A stretch of DNA of 64,000 nt from Rhizophagus clarus (taxonomy: Eukaryota; Glomeromycota; Glomeromycetes; Glomerales; Glomeraceae), in contig BLAL01000090.1 of assembly GCA_015698045.1 (NCBI GenBank), forward strand, positions 1 to 64,000, given 5' to 3'. Under the pieces are notes generated by a model, which was not told the DNA's origin, searched no databases, and saw nothing but the letters and a program-made list of their open reading frames with translations. The position numbers were made by a program, and so were the translations under genes. Shown one piece after another: positions 7,542 to 16,897 of the stretch (the first letter of the stretch is position 1; the number at the start of each line of letters is the position of its first letter).

Positions 7542-8779
7542 CCTTTTCGAAAAAAATTTACACCTTTAAGTGCGGTGCATTGCAAAGGTTGACTTATCTT
7601 GTATACATGCTCCGCTTTGCTTCGCTGTCTGTGGTTACTGTTTGGTAAGACTTGCCGATAGTGCGTTGCAGAGGTTAACATATTTTGGCATTCTTATTTG
7701 CCTCATATATTGCATACATTAGAATATGGTAGCATATGGTCGAATGCGTATTCACTGGCGTCGCCTTAAAGGGCTTTGCCTGCTTATACTTATTCTCCTA
7801 TATCGAACGTGCATTCGTCATCGCTCTGCTCCTCCTCATGCTTGTTTTCTCTTGCTACCTAAGTAGTATGCTATTGGGAGGATTTTTTTTTCACCTCATG
7901 GTTATACTTTCTCGTGAACATATCTTGTATACTTGCTCTGCCTACCCTAATAGTGAGACTTAGTTAGGTGAAATTTTTTTTTACACCTAAGGTTTGACTT
8001 TTGTCCTAATGTTTGCGTAAAGGAAATGACTTCAGAATGGTTTCCTGTATATTGAAATATTATTGGTATGATAGAACTTATGCTATAGCTTTTTTGGTTT
8101 AGTTATTCGTATACAAAAAATTTACACCTAATGTTAGACTTAGCCGGGTGAAATTTTTTTTTACACCTAAGGTTGGACTTTTTGCCCTAATGATTGTGTA
8201 AAGGAAATGACTTCAGATTGGTTTCCTGTATATTGAAAAATATTTGTATGATAGAACTTATGCTATAGCTTTTTGGTTTAGTTATTCGTATACAAAAAAA
8301 TTTACACCTAAGATAGGCTTAGGTGTAAATTTTTTATTTTGTTTACTACAATGAATCAGTTTTAGAATTCATTCTAGGATAACATTAAATCTGGTATGCT
8401 TATTTTGCTTGAAGGACCATCAGATGAGCATGCTCGGACACTTTGGTCATCGATGCTCATCTGACTTTTTGGTGGCAAGCTGGATGGCATACTTTTTTTG
8501 TTATCTTATTTGGAATTAAAATTTGGCCAGCTCGTTAACAATGATGGTGCTCTTCTTTGGCTTTTAAACATTAAATTTGGGCAAGATGGGTATGTTAACA
8601 GGATTTGAGCCCAGCTTGATTTTAAGTCTGAATTCTATATTAGTTTTCGATATGTTTCTTGCTGGGCAAATATGGGTTTGGTTCCTAAAATAGATTACTT
8701 AAATTTCTATATCGGGAATTAAGCTGGGAGGGGCTTACTCCTTTTATAGCTATATGGTAATTTTGTCCCAGAACCCCCA
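7542..8779 (+). other. Non-coding right end of mobile block, copy 1
   Basis: No convincing gene is seen. Bases 7542-7960 are relatively GC-rich and absent from copy 2. Bases 7960-8340 contain two tandem units of about 190 bases that include a repeated TTTACACCTAAG motif, ending in a near-perfect palindrome at 8308-8338. Bases 8341-8779 align with 20490-20917 of copy 2, including a hairpin at 8421-8463. Similarity between copies stops at a shared CCAGAACCCCCA, which I take as the right boundary of the block. Confidence 0.6.
8421..8463 (+). other. Hairpin with conserved loop (copy 1)
   Basis: An 11-base perfect stem (CAGATGAGCAT with ATGCTCATCTG) encloses a 21-base loop containing ACTTTGGTC. 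It is followed within two bases by a T run. An outer pairing GTATGC/GCATAC (about 8395 and 8488) flanks it. Copy 2 has the same loop with a different but still complementary stem at 20558-20603. Confidence 0.6.
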
Positions 8780-8799
8780 AATATACCCTACTTTTTAAG

Positions 8800-9215
8800 A
8801 GATTTTCTTAGAGTCCGTATGGGAAGAGTTCGTATGGGATATTTTAATAAAGATTTTCCAGTTGTTTATATAGTAGGGTGTTCGTATGGGATATCTTTGA
8901 TAGAAAATTTTTTTTAAGAGATTTTCTAAGAGTTCGTATTGGAAGAGTTCGTATAGGATATCTGATAGGAAATTTTTTTGTGAAATTTTTTAGGGTTCAT
9001 ATGGAAAGGATTCGCATGGGATTTTTTAATAGAAAATTTTTTTGAGAGAGATTTCTAAAAGTTCATATGGGAAGAGTTCGTATGGGATATCTGATAGGAA
9101 ATTTTTTTTTGAGATTTCCTAAGATTCGTATAGGAGATTTTGATAAATAGATTTTTTTTTTGAGGTTTCCTAAGAGTTTGTATGAAATATTTTTAATAGA
9201 GGATTTTTTTAGATT
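8800..9215. repeat. Degenerate tandem repeat, GTTCGTATGGGA type
   Basis: The motif AGAGTTCGTATGGGATAT and a following T-rich GAAATTTTTTTGAGATTT segment recur about six times with variable spacing (roughly 60-80 bases). It begins just past the right end of mobile block copy 1. No gene is seen. Confidence 0.7.
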
Positions 9216-9599
9216 TCATAACATTTTAAAAAAACAATACACTTTTTATTAAATTTATTTTAAATAAGTTAATATTATTAAAAAAATTAGGTATCCGAAA
9301 GTCCAAGGCAAATTATAATATATGACTATATGAGATGAAAAATTACAACTAACGATAGTAGGTTTTTAATTTATCTATTATTAACCAATCAAAATTCGGT
9401 CTGATCTTTATGCACGTGACCTGATCTTAACATGCATATAAATAACCAAACGTGACTCTGTTTATTTTTCAAAAATCATACACCCTTTCTTTTCTGTTTT
9501 CTTCTTACTCTCATTACATTTTACAGGTATATTAATTATTGTATTTTTGTCATTAAATTTATGGTAATGATTTATTTTATAATATTAACTTTACCTTTT

Positions 9600-9872
9600 T
9601 TTAATATTACTAATGTTATTCTTTTTTTTTCATATTTTACTAACATCATCACGTATTTTTCTTTTTTTTTTTTTTATAAATTTTATCAAACTCTTTATAA
9701 TACTAACTTTTTGTATTTGTGTATTTTATTATTACTAATGTTATTCTTTTTTTTTTTATATTTTACTAACATCATCACGTATTTTTCTTTTTTTTTTTTT
9801 ATACATTTTATCATTAAACTTTTCATAATACTAACTTTTTGTATTTGTGTATTTTATTATAATTATTACTAA
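9600..9872. repeat. AT-rich tandem duplication, about 130 bp
   Basis: Two adjacent copies of a T-rich unit carry ACTAACATCATCACGTATTT and TTTTTGTATTTGTGTATTTT. Open frames across it are artefacts of base composition. Upstream, 9378-9480 has CCAAT-like, CACGTGA and TATA-like boxes similar in order to 41024-41075, but no gene follows. Confidence 0.65.
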
Positions 9873-10074
9873 CTTTTTATATTTACGCTTTACTATTTAT
9901 TTATTAAATATTACTAACTTTATTAGTCATATACTAACATATTATTATAATAAATGTTTTTATTTTAAATACTTATCTGTTATTAATATAAATAAAGATA
10001 CTATGTGTTTTATTATGTGCTATAATAAATTTTATTATTCATTATATTATTCTACAAAAATTGGTCATTCGACC

Positions 10075-10910
10075 ATCAATTGACCATAATTGACCATAAT
10101 TTGACCACATAATTTGACCACATAATTTGACCACATAATTTGACCACATAAATTGACCATAAATTGACCATAATTTGACCATAATTTGACCATAATTTGA
10201 CCATAATTTGACCTTAATTTGACCTTAATTTGACCTCCTTAATTTGACCATAATTCGACCATAATTTGACCATAATTTGACCTCCTTAATTTGACCATAA
10301 TTTGACCATAATTTGACCATAATTTGACCATAATTTGACCATAATTCGACCTTAATTCGACCTTAATTCGACCATAATTTTGACCATAATTTGACCATAA
10401 TTTGACCTTAATTTGACCTTAATTTGACCTTAATTTGACCTTAATTTGACCTTAATTTGACCTTAATTTGACCTTAATTTGACCTTAATTTGACCTTAAT
10501 TCGACCTTAATTCGACCTTAATTTTGACCATAATTTGACCATAATTTGACCATAATTCGACCATAATTTGACCATAATTTGACCATAATTTGACCTTAAT
10601 TTGACCTTAATTTGACCTTAATTTGACCTTAATTTGACCTTAATTTGACCTTAATTTGACCTTAATTTGACCTTAATTTGACCTTAATTTGACCTTAATT
10701 TGACCTTAATTTGACCTTAATTTGACCTTAATTTGACCTTAATTTGACCTTAATTTGACCTTAATTTGACCTTAAATTTGACCTTAATTTGACCTTAATT
10801 CGACCATAATTTGACCTTAATTTAACCATAATTCGACCATTTGACCATATTTTGACCATTAATCGACCATCAATCGACCATCAATCGACCATCAGTTGAC
10901 CATCAATCGG
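10075..10910. repeat. 11-bp satellite (AATTTGACCWT)n
   Basis: More than 60 units of AATTTGACCAT / AATTTGACCTT and variants form a continuous array. Blocks of CAT-type and CTT-type units alternate, suggesting local homogenisation. The array passes into longer inverted segments (10900-11055) ending in GACCTGTG, the same terminal sequence as the MITE at 39181-39322. Confidence 0.9.
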
Positions 10911-11059
10911 CCTGCCCGATTGATGACGGATTTTGGCGGAAATCAGCTATCAATCGGCCACCCGATTGAATACTTATTGAATCAATCAGTTATCAATAAG
11001 ATACCCAATTGATAGCTGATTGGTGACTGATTTGCCACCATTCGACCTGTGTAAAAAAG

Positions 11060-12229
11060 GATATGCTATGCCCATACAATGCCAAGCTTGTGAATGATAT
11101 GGATGGTGGGCGATTCTATGCAACAGAAAAACTAGTCCCTCATCTTGGCTTACGAAAAAATTATGTCATTCATTATTAAGAGCTCCAGTATTATATAAAG
11201 TTAGGCATGGTTGTAGATGAGGTCACAGAAATCTTGTCATTCGACCAGACGAATTGGTTGGCCCCATATATTGCTAAGAATACAAAGTTGCGCCAGAAAG
11301 CCAAGAATGCTTTCGAAAAAGACTTCTTCAAGCTCATGAATAATTCAGTATATGGCAAGACTATGGAAAATGTCTGAAAGTACCAGGATGTTAAGATCAT
11401 GGCCTGTAATAATGAGTCAGATGAGAAGAAGTTTCTCAAGAAAATACGTAGTCCAAATTTCAAGTATGGCAGATCGCTTGGAGATACACTGGTAGGAGCA
11501 CATATGGGAAAGGCAAGTGTGGTTCTCAACAAGCCTATCATAGTTGGAGCATCCGTTTTGGGACTCAGCAAACTCCTAATGTACCGCTTCTGGTATAACT
11601 ATGTAAAGGAAAAATATGGGGATAAGGCTAGACTTGGATATATGGATACTGATTCCTTTATATTTATGGTTGAGACTAAAGATACAGTATCTATAAAGAT
11701 ATGGCAGAGCGACCAGACATCTTTGATCTTAATGATTCGAAAACTATTGGGCTTTTCAAAGATGAGACTCCAGGAAATGTAATTACTGAGTCATTTCACA
11801 TCCGGGCAAAATTATACCACTACGTCTTGGCTGATAAAACCACAAAGTTGAAGCATAAAGGAGTCAGCAAGAAGGGTATGAATGAAATGGCAGAGAACAC
11901 ATATCCTGAAAGTAAATCCCCATTAACTCAAGTATATCGGGATTGTCTATTCCAGAAAAAGGTATTCTATGCCAAGAATATAGGATTCCGATCAAAAGAT
12001 CATATTATATCTTTGGTCGAGTCTGAAAAGAAGGCTCTCTGTTCCATAGATACTAAGCACTGGATATTATCAGATGGGATAACTATTTTACCATATGGGC
12101 ATTGGTGTATTATGATTTATAAGAATATGGTTAAAGATGGTATCCCTCATGAAAAGAGCTATGAGGGCCAAGCTCCTGGAGAAATATCTAAACGAATGTG
12201 TGTCTCACATATCTAGCCTTCAGGCATAA
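11060..12229 (+). pseudogene. Family-B DNA polymerase, C-terminal half (copy 2)
   Basis: The readable protein covers the fingers and palm of a protein-primed polymerase B. It starts with Gly-Gly-Arg-Phe-Tyr-Ala, then a Leu-Met-Asn-Asn-Ser-Val-Tyr-Gly-Lys-Thr-Met-Glu-Asn motif, then Gly-Tyr-Met-Asp-Thr-Asp-Ser-Phe (motif C, about 11637-11660). The C-terminal part is shared with copy 1. It is interrupted by TAA near 11178, by TGA at 11375-11377 (where the family has Arg) and by a frame break near 11690. The 5' half is missing, cut off at the satellite and inverted segment ending about 11057. Family is confident; the gene is dead. It precedes the MES-start gene as in copy 1. Confidence 0.8.
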
Positions 12230-12322
12230 GCTAAATAGTGATATGTAGTCAGATCACATACATTATTATATTATTTTTTCTTCCCATTAATTAGACTAAC
12301 TTCTGCAGTACTGAAGGTAAGA

Positions 12323-12547
12323 ATGGAAAGCGATCGCCAAGCCAAAAGGATCCCAGAGGGACCAAGTAAAAAAGATTTATCCAATAATTTACCTAATGAT
12401 CTGGAGGAGCTAACCAAAGTATTTAAGAAAAATTTGGAGAGACTAGAAAACCTTGTAAAATTGTTTAAAAGCGATGTGAATAAAATGTTTGATATTTCCG
12501 ATTCCAGTTTCCCAAGCAGTTCAATTAATGCTAGTCCAGAGAAATAA
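12323..12547 (+). CDS. MES-start small helical protein (copy 2)
   Basis: A 74-aa frame starts Met-Glu-Ser-Asp, about 95 bases after the polymerase end. Residues about 27-55 form a heptad-like helix (Leu-Glu-Glu-Leu, then Leu-Glu-Arg-Leu-Glu-Asn-Leu-Val-Lys-Leu-Phe-Lys-Ser-Asp) that aligns with the helix of the protein at 2053. The N-terminal polar part has diverged. The upstream TTCTGCAG is shared with copy 1. No known domain is recognised. Its repeated position after the polymerase suggests an element gene. Confidence 0.5.
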   Translation: MESDRQAKRIPEGPSKKDLSNNLPNDLEELTKVFKKNLERLENLVKLFKSDVNKMFDISDSSFPSSSINASPEK

Positions 12548-12554
12548 TCATCAT

Positions 12555-13258
12555 CTTGGAAGAATTGCTGAGCCATGCACTGCGCCTTCGGCCAAATTGT
12601 GCGACAAAATAAATTTTTTTCCCAAACAAACATGTCTAGTTGCAACACAGGGCCTACCATATAAGTAAATAATAACGTTAAAACCATATGTTATGGAGGG
12701 CTGAGGGAGTCACAATTTTGAGATCGTCAGGCGTAAGCCAACTATATGTCTTGCAAAGTAGATCTCCATGTGAAAAGGTATAATGATTTCGTTTCCATGT
12801 GCTTTTATAGAACTCTTGGCATCAGACGACAATGTTAATCATATACCTGCTGGCTTTTTATTATTTCACGAGCCCAGAAATAAATATAAAGTGCGAAAAT
12901 ACAGGTAGAAGTTGAGTCAACCTTCCCGCATAAAATTATGGTACGTATATGTTAAAAGACGTGCTTTCATGCGAGCAAAGCTTTTCCTCACTATAAACAT
13001 TATATTTAGAAAAGCACAAACGAAATCACTCTTAACTGTATTATTGTTCCTATTGGTCCACTTTATGGTCTTCAACTCGGTGAAGTTACTCCAGTCGTTA
13101 CAGTTAACAAGAATCAAACAGTTAGCATACTTGAAGTCGCAATTCAAAACACATTGCGGGCACCATTTAATAGTGTTCGTTTAAAACTTTTTTGAACTCC
13201 TGATGAGATGCGTATGCAACCGCAAGACTTGGTTTCCTCTTTTTTTAATACATAACAT
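12555..13258 (+). pseudogene. Decayed Crinkler-like N-terminal gene with its upstream region
   Basis: Bases 13020-13258 encode a ubiquitin-like N-terminal domain of Crinkler type (Leu-Asn-Cys-Ile-Ile-Val-Pro-Ile-Gly; Val-Asn-Lys-Asn-Gln-Thr-Val-Ser-Ile-Leu; Met-Arg-Met-Gln-Pro-Gln-Asp-Leu-Val-Ser). A TAG lies just upstream of the readable part and a TGA breaks it at 13193-13195, so it is not functional. Bases 12555-12960 align, in inverted orientation, with the region upstream of the Crinkler-like gene at 45322-45633. The shared landmark is TATGTTATGGAGGGCTGAGG at about 12689, whose complement is near 45955. The relationship to that gene is therefore seen in both coding and upstream DNA. Confidence 0.65.
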
Positions 13259-13328
13259 CGATTAAAGCATTATCATATCATTATTCATCTGTTGCAAGAA
13301 TAATTTTGTATCGTGTAGTGCAATAGGC

Positions 13329-14991
13329 CTAGACTAAAGTTGCCTGCCGAAACTAAAGAGTTTCGACATGTCAAAATTGTCAAAACTATTTCGTCACGTG
13401 ATATATATAATATATACATATTGTCAATTTAACAAAAAAAACCATTTTGCAACGGTTTTTCAAGTATTTAATAAAAATGTTGCGAGACGTTTTTTATTTT
13501 TTAATTTTTAAATAAAAAAAACCGTTTCGTAACAGTTTTTCAAGCATTTAATAAAAAACGTTGTGAAATGTTTTTTATTTTTGATTTTTTAAGCAAAAAA
13601 CGCAATATTTTTCAAGCTTTTTTTTTAACTTAGAAAAAAAAACTGTTTCATAACGGTTTTTCAAGTATTTAATAAAAAACGTTGCGAAACATTTTTTATT
13701 TTTTTAACTTAAAAAAAAACCATTTCGCAACGGTATTTAATAAAAAACGTTGCGAAACGTTTTTTATTTTTGATTTTTTAAACAAAAAAAAACTGTTTCG
13801 CAACGGTATATAATAAAAAACGTTGCGAAATGTTTTTTTTTAAGCGAAAAATGCAACGTTTTTCAAGCTTTTTTTTTAACTTAGAAAAAAAACCATTTCG
13901 CAACGGTTTTTCAATTATTTAATAAAAAACGTTGCAAAACGTTTTTTATTTTTTTAACTTAAAAAAAAACTATTTTGCAACGGTTTTTCAAGTATTTAAT
14001 AAAAAACGTTGCAAAACGTTTTTTATTTTTGATTTTTTAAATAAACAAAACCGTTTCGCAACAGTTTTTCAAGTATTTAAAAAAAAACGTTGCGAAACGT
14101 TTTTTATTTTTGATTTTTTAAACAAAAAAAACCGTTTCGCAATGGTTTTTCAATTATTTAATAAAAAATGTTGCGAAACGTTTTTTATTTTTGATTTTTA
14201 AGCGAAAAACGCAACGTTTTCAAGCTTTTTTTTTAACTTAGAAAAAAAAACCGTTTCGCAACAGTTTTCAATTATTTAATAAAAAACGTTGCGAAACGTT
14301 TTTTATTTTTTTAACTTAAAAAAAACTATTTCGCAACAGTTTTTCAAGTATTTAATAAAAAACGTTGCGAAACGTTTTTTATTTTTAATTTTTTAAACAA
14401 AAAAAACCGTTTCGCAACGGTTTTTCAATTATTTAATAAAAAACGTTGTGAAACATTTTTTATTTTTGAATTTTTAAGCGAAAAGAACCATTTCGCAACA
14501 GTTTTTCAAGTTTTTTTTAACTTAGAAAAAAACCGTTTTGCAACAGTTTTTCGATTATTTAATAAAAACATTGCGAAACATTTTTTATTTTTGAATTTTT
14601 AAGCGAAAAAAACCATTTCGCAACGGGTTTTCAAGCTTTTTTAACTTAAAAAAAAAAACTGCTTCGCAACGGGTTTTTAAGCATTTAATAAAAAACGGTG
14701 CGAAATGTTTTTTATTTTTTAACTTAAAGAAAAAAAACTGTTGCGCAATGGTTTTTCAATTATTTAATAAAAAATGTTGTGAAATGTTTCTTATTTTTGA
14801 ATTTTTATTATAATGAATGAAACCCGTTGCGAAATATTGTGATTTTACTTTCAGCAGTTTCAACATGTCAAAACTAGTTTTGACAATTTCGACGTGTCAA
14901 AACTATTTCGGCATTTCAGCATTTCGACATATTTTAGGTTTCGACATTTTGACATTGGCCAATTGAGTTTCAGCAGGCAACTTTAGCCTAG
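13329..14991. mobile_element. Non-autonomous inverted-repeat element filled with hairpin repeats
   Basis: The ends carry inverted repeats: CTAGACTAAAGTTGCCTGC on the left, and the complement of CTAGGCTAAAGTTGCCTGC on the right, followed by GAAACT. The interior is a tandem array (about 13430-14830) of units of roughly 100 bases. Each unit contains a palindrome of the type AACCGTTTCGCAACGG and ACGTTGCGAAACG, joined by TCAAGTATTTAATAAAAA. No transposase is present. It separates the Crinkler remnant from the zinc-finger end of copy 2. A target duplication is not clear. Confidence 0.75.
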
Positions 14992-15105
14992 ACGTTATGT
15001 ATCACAGGCAAAGTCCCAAACATTTGTATTTATTTTTGTATAATATATTAAAAAAAAATTTTTCTTGGCAAATGGAATCTCATTCAAGAACTTCAAAAGG
15101 CTATA

Positions 15106-15303
15106 TTATACCAAAAATAGCCGAATAGGCACTGTATTTTTTTCCTGATTGCTGTCTGAACATTGTTCGATCTGTGATGAAACACTGTCTGAAACACTGT
15201 CAGAACACTGTCCGATCTGTGATGAAACACTGTCTGAACACTTAACTGTTTTATAATGCTGTTTTAACCTACAGGGAAAACGGAATTCTTTACCACAATG
15301 CAT
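15106..15303 (-). CDS. Zinc-finger tail of the gag-pro polyprotein (copy 2)
   Basis: The frame encodes Cys-x2-Cys-Gly-Lys-Glu-Phe followed by Leu-Lys-Gln-His-x5-Cys, matching the finger at 2409-2648. It then has a Ser-Asp-Ser-Val-Ser-Ser-Gln-Ile peptide repeat, a different repeat from that of copy 1 in the same place. The preceding nine-A run (15322-15330) puts the finger one base out of phase with the protease, with A-AAA-AAC followed by TAG in the protease frame. Confidence 0.55.
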   Translation of the reverse strand: MHCGKEFRFPCRLKQHYKTVKCSDSVSSQIGQCSDSVSDSVSSQIEQCSDSNQEKNTVPIRLFLV

Positions 15304-15330
15304 GCATGTACGGTTTGCTAGTTTTTTTTT

Positions 15331-16298
15331 ACAGGTTCTGGCTCTTTTCCTACAGTAAAAACATTACGCTGAGATTTGTAAACAGATAGAGGGATGGTAA
15401 TAGTCTTCCCATTTTGAGTTGCCTTGAATTCCCCCTTTACTAAGGGTTTCCATCCTGCACGATACTACAATTGAGTTCCAAGAATAAATAGGGATAGTTC
15501 TTTTCCATTATCATCATATTCTGTAGGAACAATAGAGAATTCATCTGAAATGGTGTCTCTATTTTCTCCATCCTCAATAGTTACAGGAATACTATTAACT
15601 GTACCAAGAGAATGGGACTTACTTGCAACTCCATTAAGTCTATGAATCTTTTTCTTATCTATTTTTAGACCCAAATGCTTTGCAACATTTTCTGAGACTA
15701 TTGATAAGTCTGATCCACTATCAATCATTGCATATGGTATAGTCACGCTCCCCACCTTACAGGAGATGGTCGCAACATCATCGGCATCCTTTATTTGTAA
15801 AAAATTTATCTCTAAGGGCTTTGGCCAATATATGTGACTATTTTTTTTTGAGCCGATGCATAAGCCTTAATAGCATGATCTAACCGAATGCTTTCTGGTA
15901 TAACATATCTAGAAGAAGCAGTATTAATTTCCTTAATTTTAGATGCATTATCGGGAACTTGTAAAAGAGGCTTCTGCTCACTATTTACTGCCTGCAATAG
16001 TGGAAATAAGATGTCTTTTACTTGCAACAATTCTCCATGCTGATTCCCTTCTTTTAACCGTATCATTTGGCATACTAGTATTCAAGCAATGGTCTTTTAT
16101 TTTGGGAAATATTATATTAATAAATTTTGAAATTTCTATAAGAATCTCTCTAGGACAATGAGAGACTAATGATGCTATTGAAGATTTTAAGGCTATTTGA
16201 AACATATAATTTGCAGCTGTGTCTATATTGCTAGTATGAGATTTGGAAGTAGGGGACTTCTTGGTACTCTTTTTTATTGGTACTCCACTTCGTACCAC
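15331..16298 (-). pseudogene. Linker and retropepsin-like protease (copy 2)
   Basis: Three frames together give the same protein as copy 1: the basic linker and His-Cys-Pro-Arg-Glu-Ile-Leu-Ile block (15981-16298), a segment ending in the Ala-Gln-Lys-Lys region (15812-16066), and the retropepsin active site Met-Ile-Asp-Ser-Gly-Ser-Asp-Leu (15465-15755). Breaks are homopolymer length changes (for example nine A at 15841-15849 where copy 1 has ten) and a TAG replacing a Gln codon of copy 1 near 15470. The protease is therefore inactive in this copy, though family and order are clear. Confidence 0.6.
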
Positions 16299-16897
16299 TT
16301 TTTTTTTACAGCATAGCAGTTTCGAGATTCGTCAGCATCAATATATTCGTCATCTTCTTCTACTTCCTCTTCTTCAGAATCCTCTATATATTCTTCTATG
16401 TATTCTTTTTCAGAGTCTTCAGGATCTTCTTCCTCATTTTGATATACATAATTAACTTTCTTAGTCCGCTTAAGTTTAGGACAATTAATTTTTGTATGAC
16501 CAGCCTTTCCACATGCTGAACAATGTCGGGTTTGCTTTGCAGATGCTTTTGGCACTACCTTTCTAACAACTTTCTTCGTGGCATATGCACTTTTGGGTAT
16601 AAAGGAGCTCTTTCTAATATGAGTTGATTGACCTCCTAATCTCTTTTTAAGTTCTTCATAAATAAAATTTTCTAATGTCACATCATCTGTTCCTATTCCT
16701 GTATAAGTCAAATCTCTTGCTAGACGAATTTTAAAATCATCTTTATGTAGTTGAGCTATATAATTAACTGGAGCTATTGTATGAGTTTGTATTCTTTTGC
16801 CTGCATTTTCATGCCATATATTACGCAAGTCTGTAAAAAATGCAATGACTGTAGCAGGATTAGCAATTCTAACTCTCATTTCTAAATCAGAAGGCAA
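16299..16897 (-). CDS. Gag-like segment with CCHC zinc knuckle (copy 2)
   Basis: This is the homologue of 3705-4319. The conserved helical block with Thr-Gly-Ile-Gly-Thr-Asp-Asp is followed by a basic region, a zinc knuckle (Cys-Ser-Ala-Cys-Gly-Lys-Ala-Gly-His-x4-Cys, about 16490-16530) and an acidic tail. The frame continues past the nine-A run at 16299-16307 for only about a dozen codons. In the -1 frame the linker continues with Arg (CGA) where copy 1 has TGA. It is separated from upstream coding by a TAA near 16896 that copy 1 lacks. Confidence 0.65.

Noticed and set aside
7736-7963. 75-codon hydrophobic frame that could be a membrane protein
   Set aside because: The sequence is absent from the second copy of the block, the frame lacks an upstream signal, and no family is recognised.
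9561-10083. Two open frames of 103 and 78 codons rich in Phe, Tyr and Ile
   Set aside because: Extreme base composition and a tandem duplication explain them; no domain, and no conservation elsewhere in the window.
10075-10910. CRISPR-like array
   Set aside because: The units are contiguous 11-bp repeats without spacers, and the genome is eukaryotic.
12271-12687. 138-codon minus-strand frame
   Set aside because: It runs antisense to the MES-start gene, has no recognisable features and is not conserved at the first copy.
13932-14201. 89-codon frame with Phe/Lys/Asn repeats
   Set aside because: It lies wholly within the palindromic array of the non-autonomous element and repeats with the array unit.
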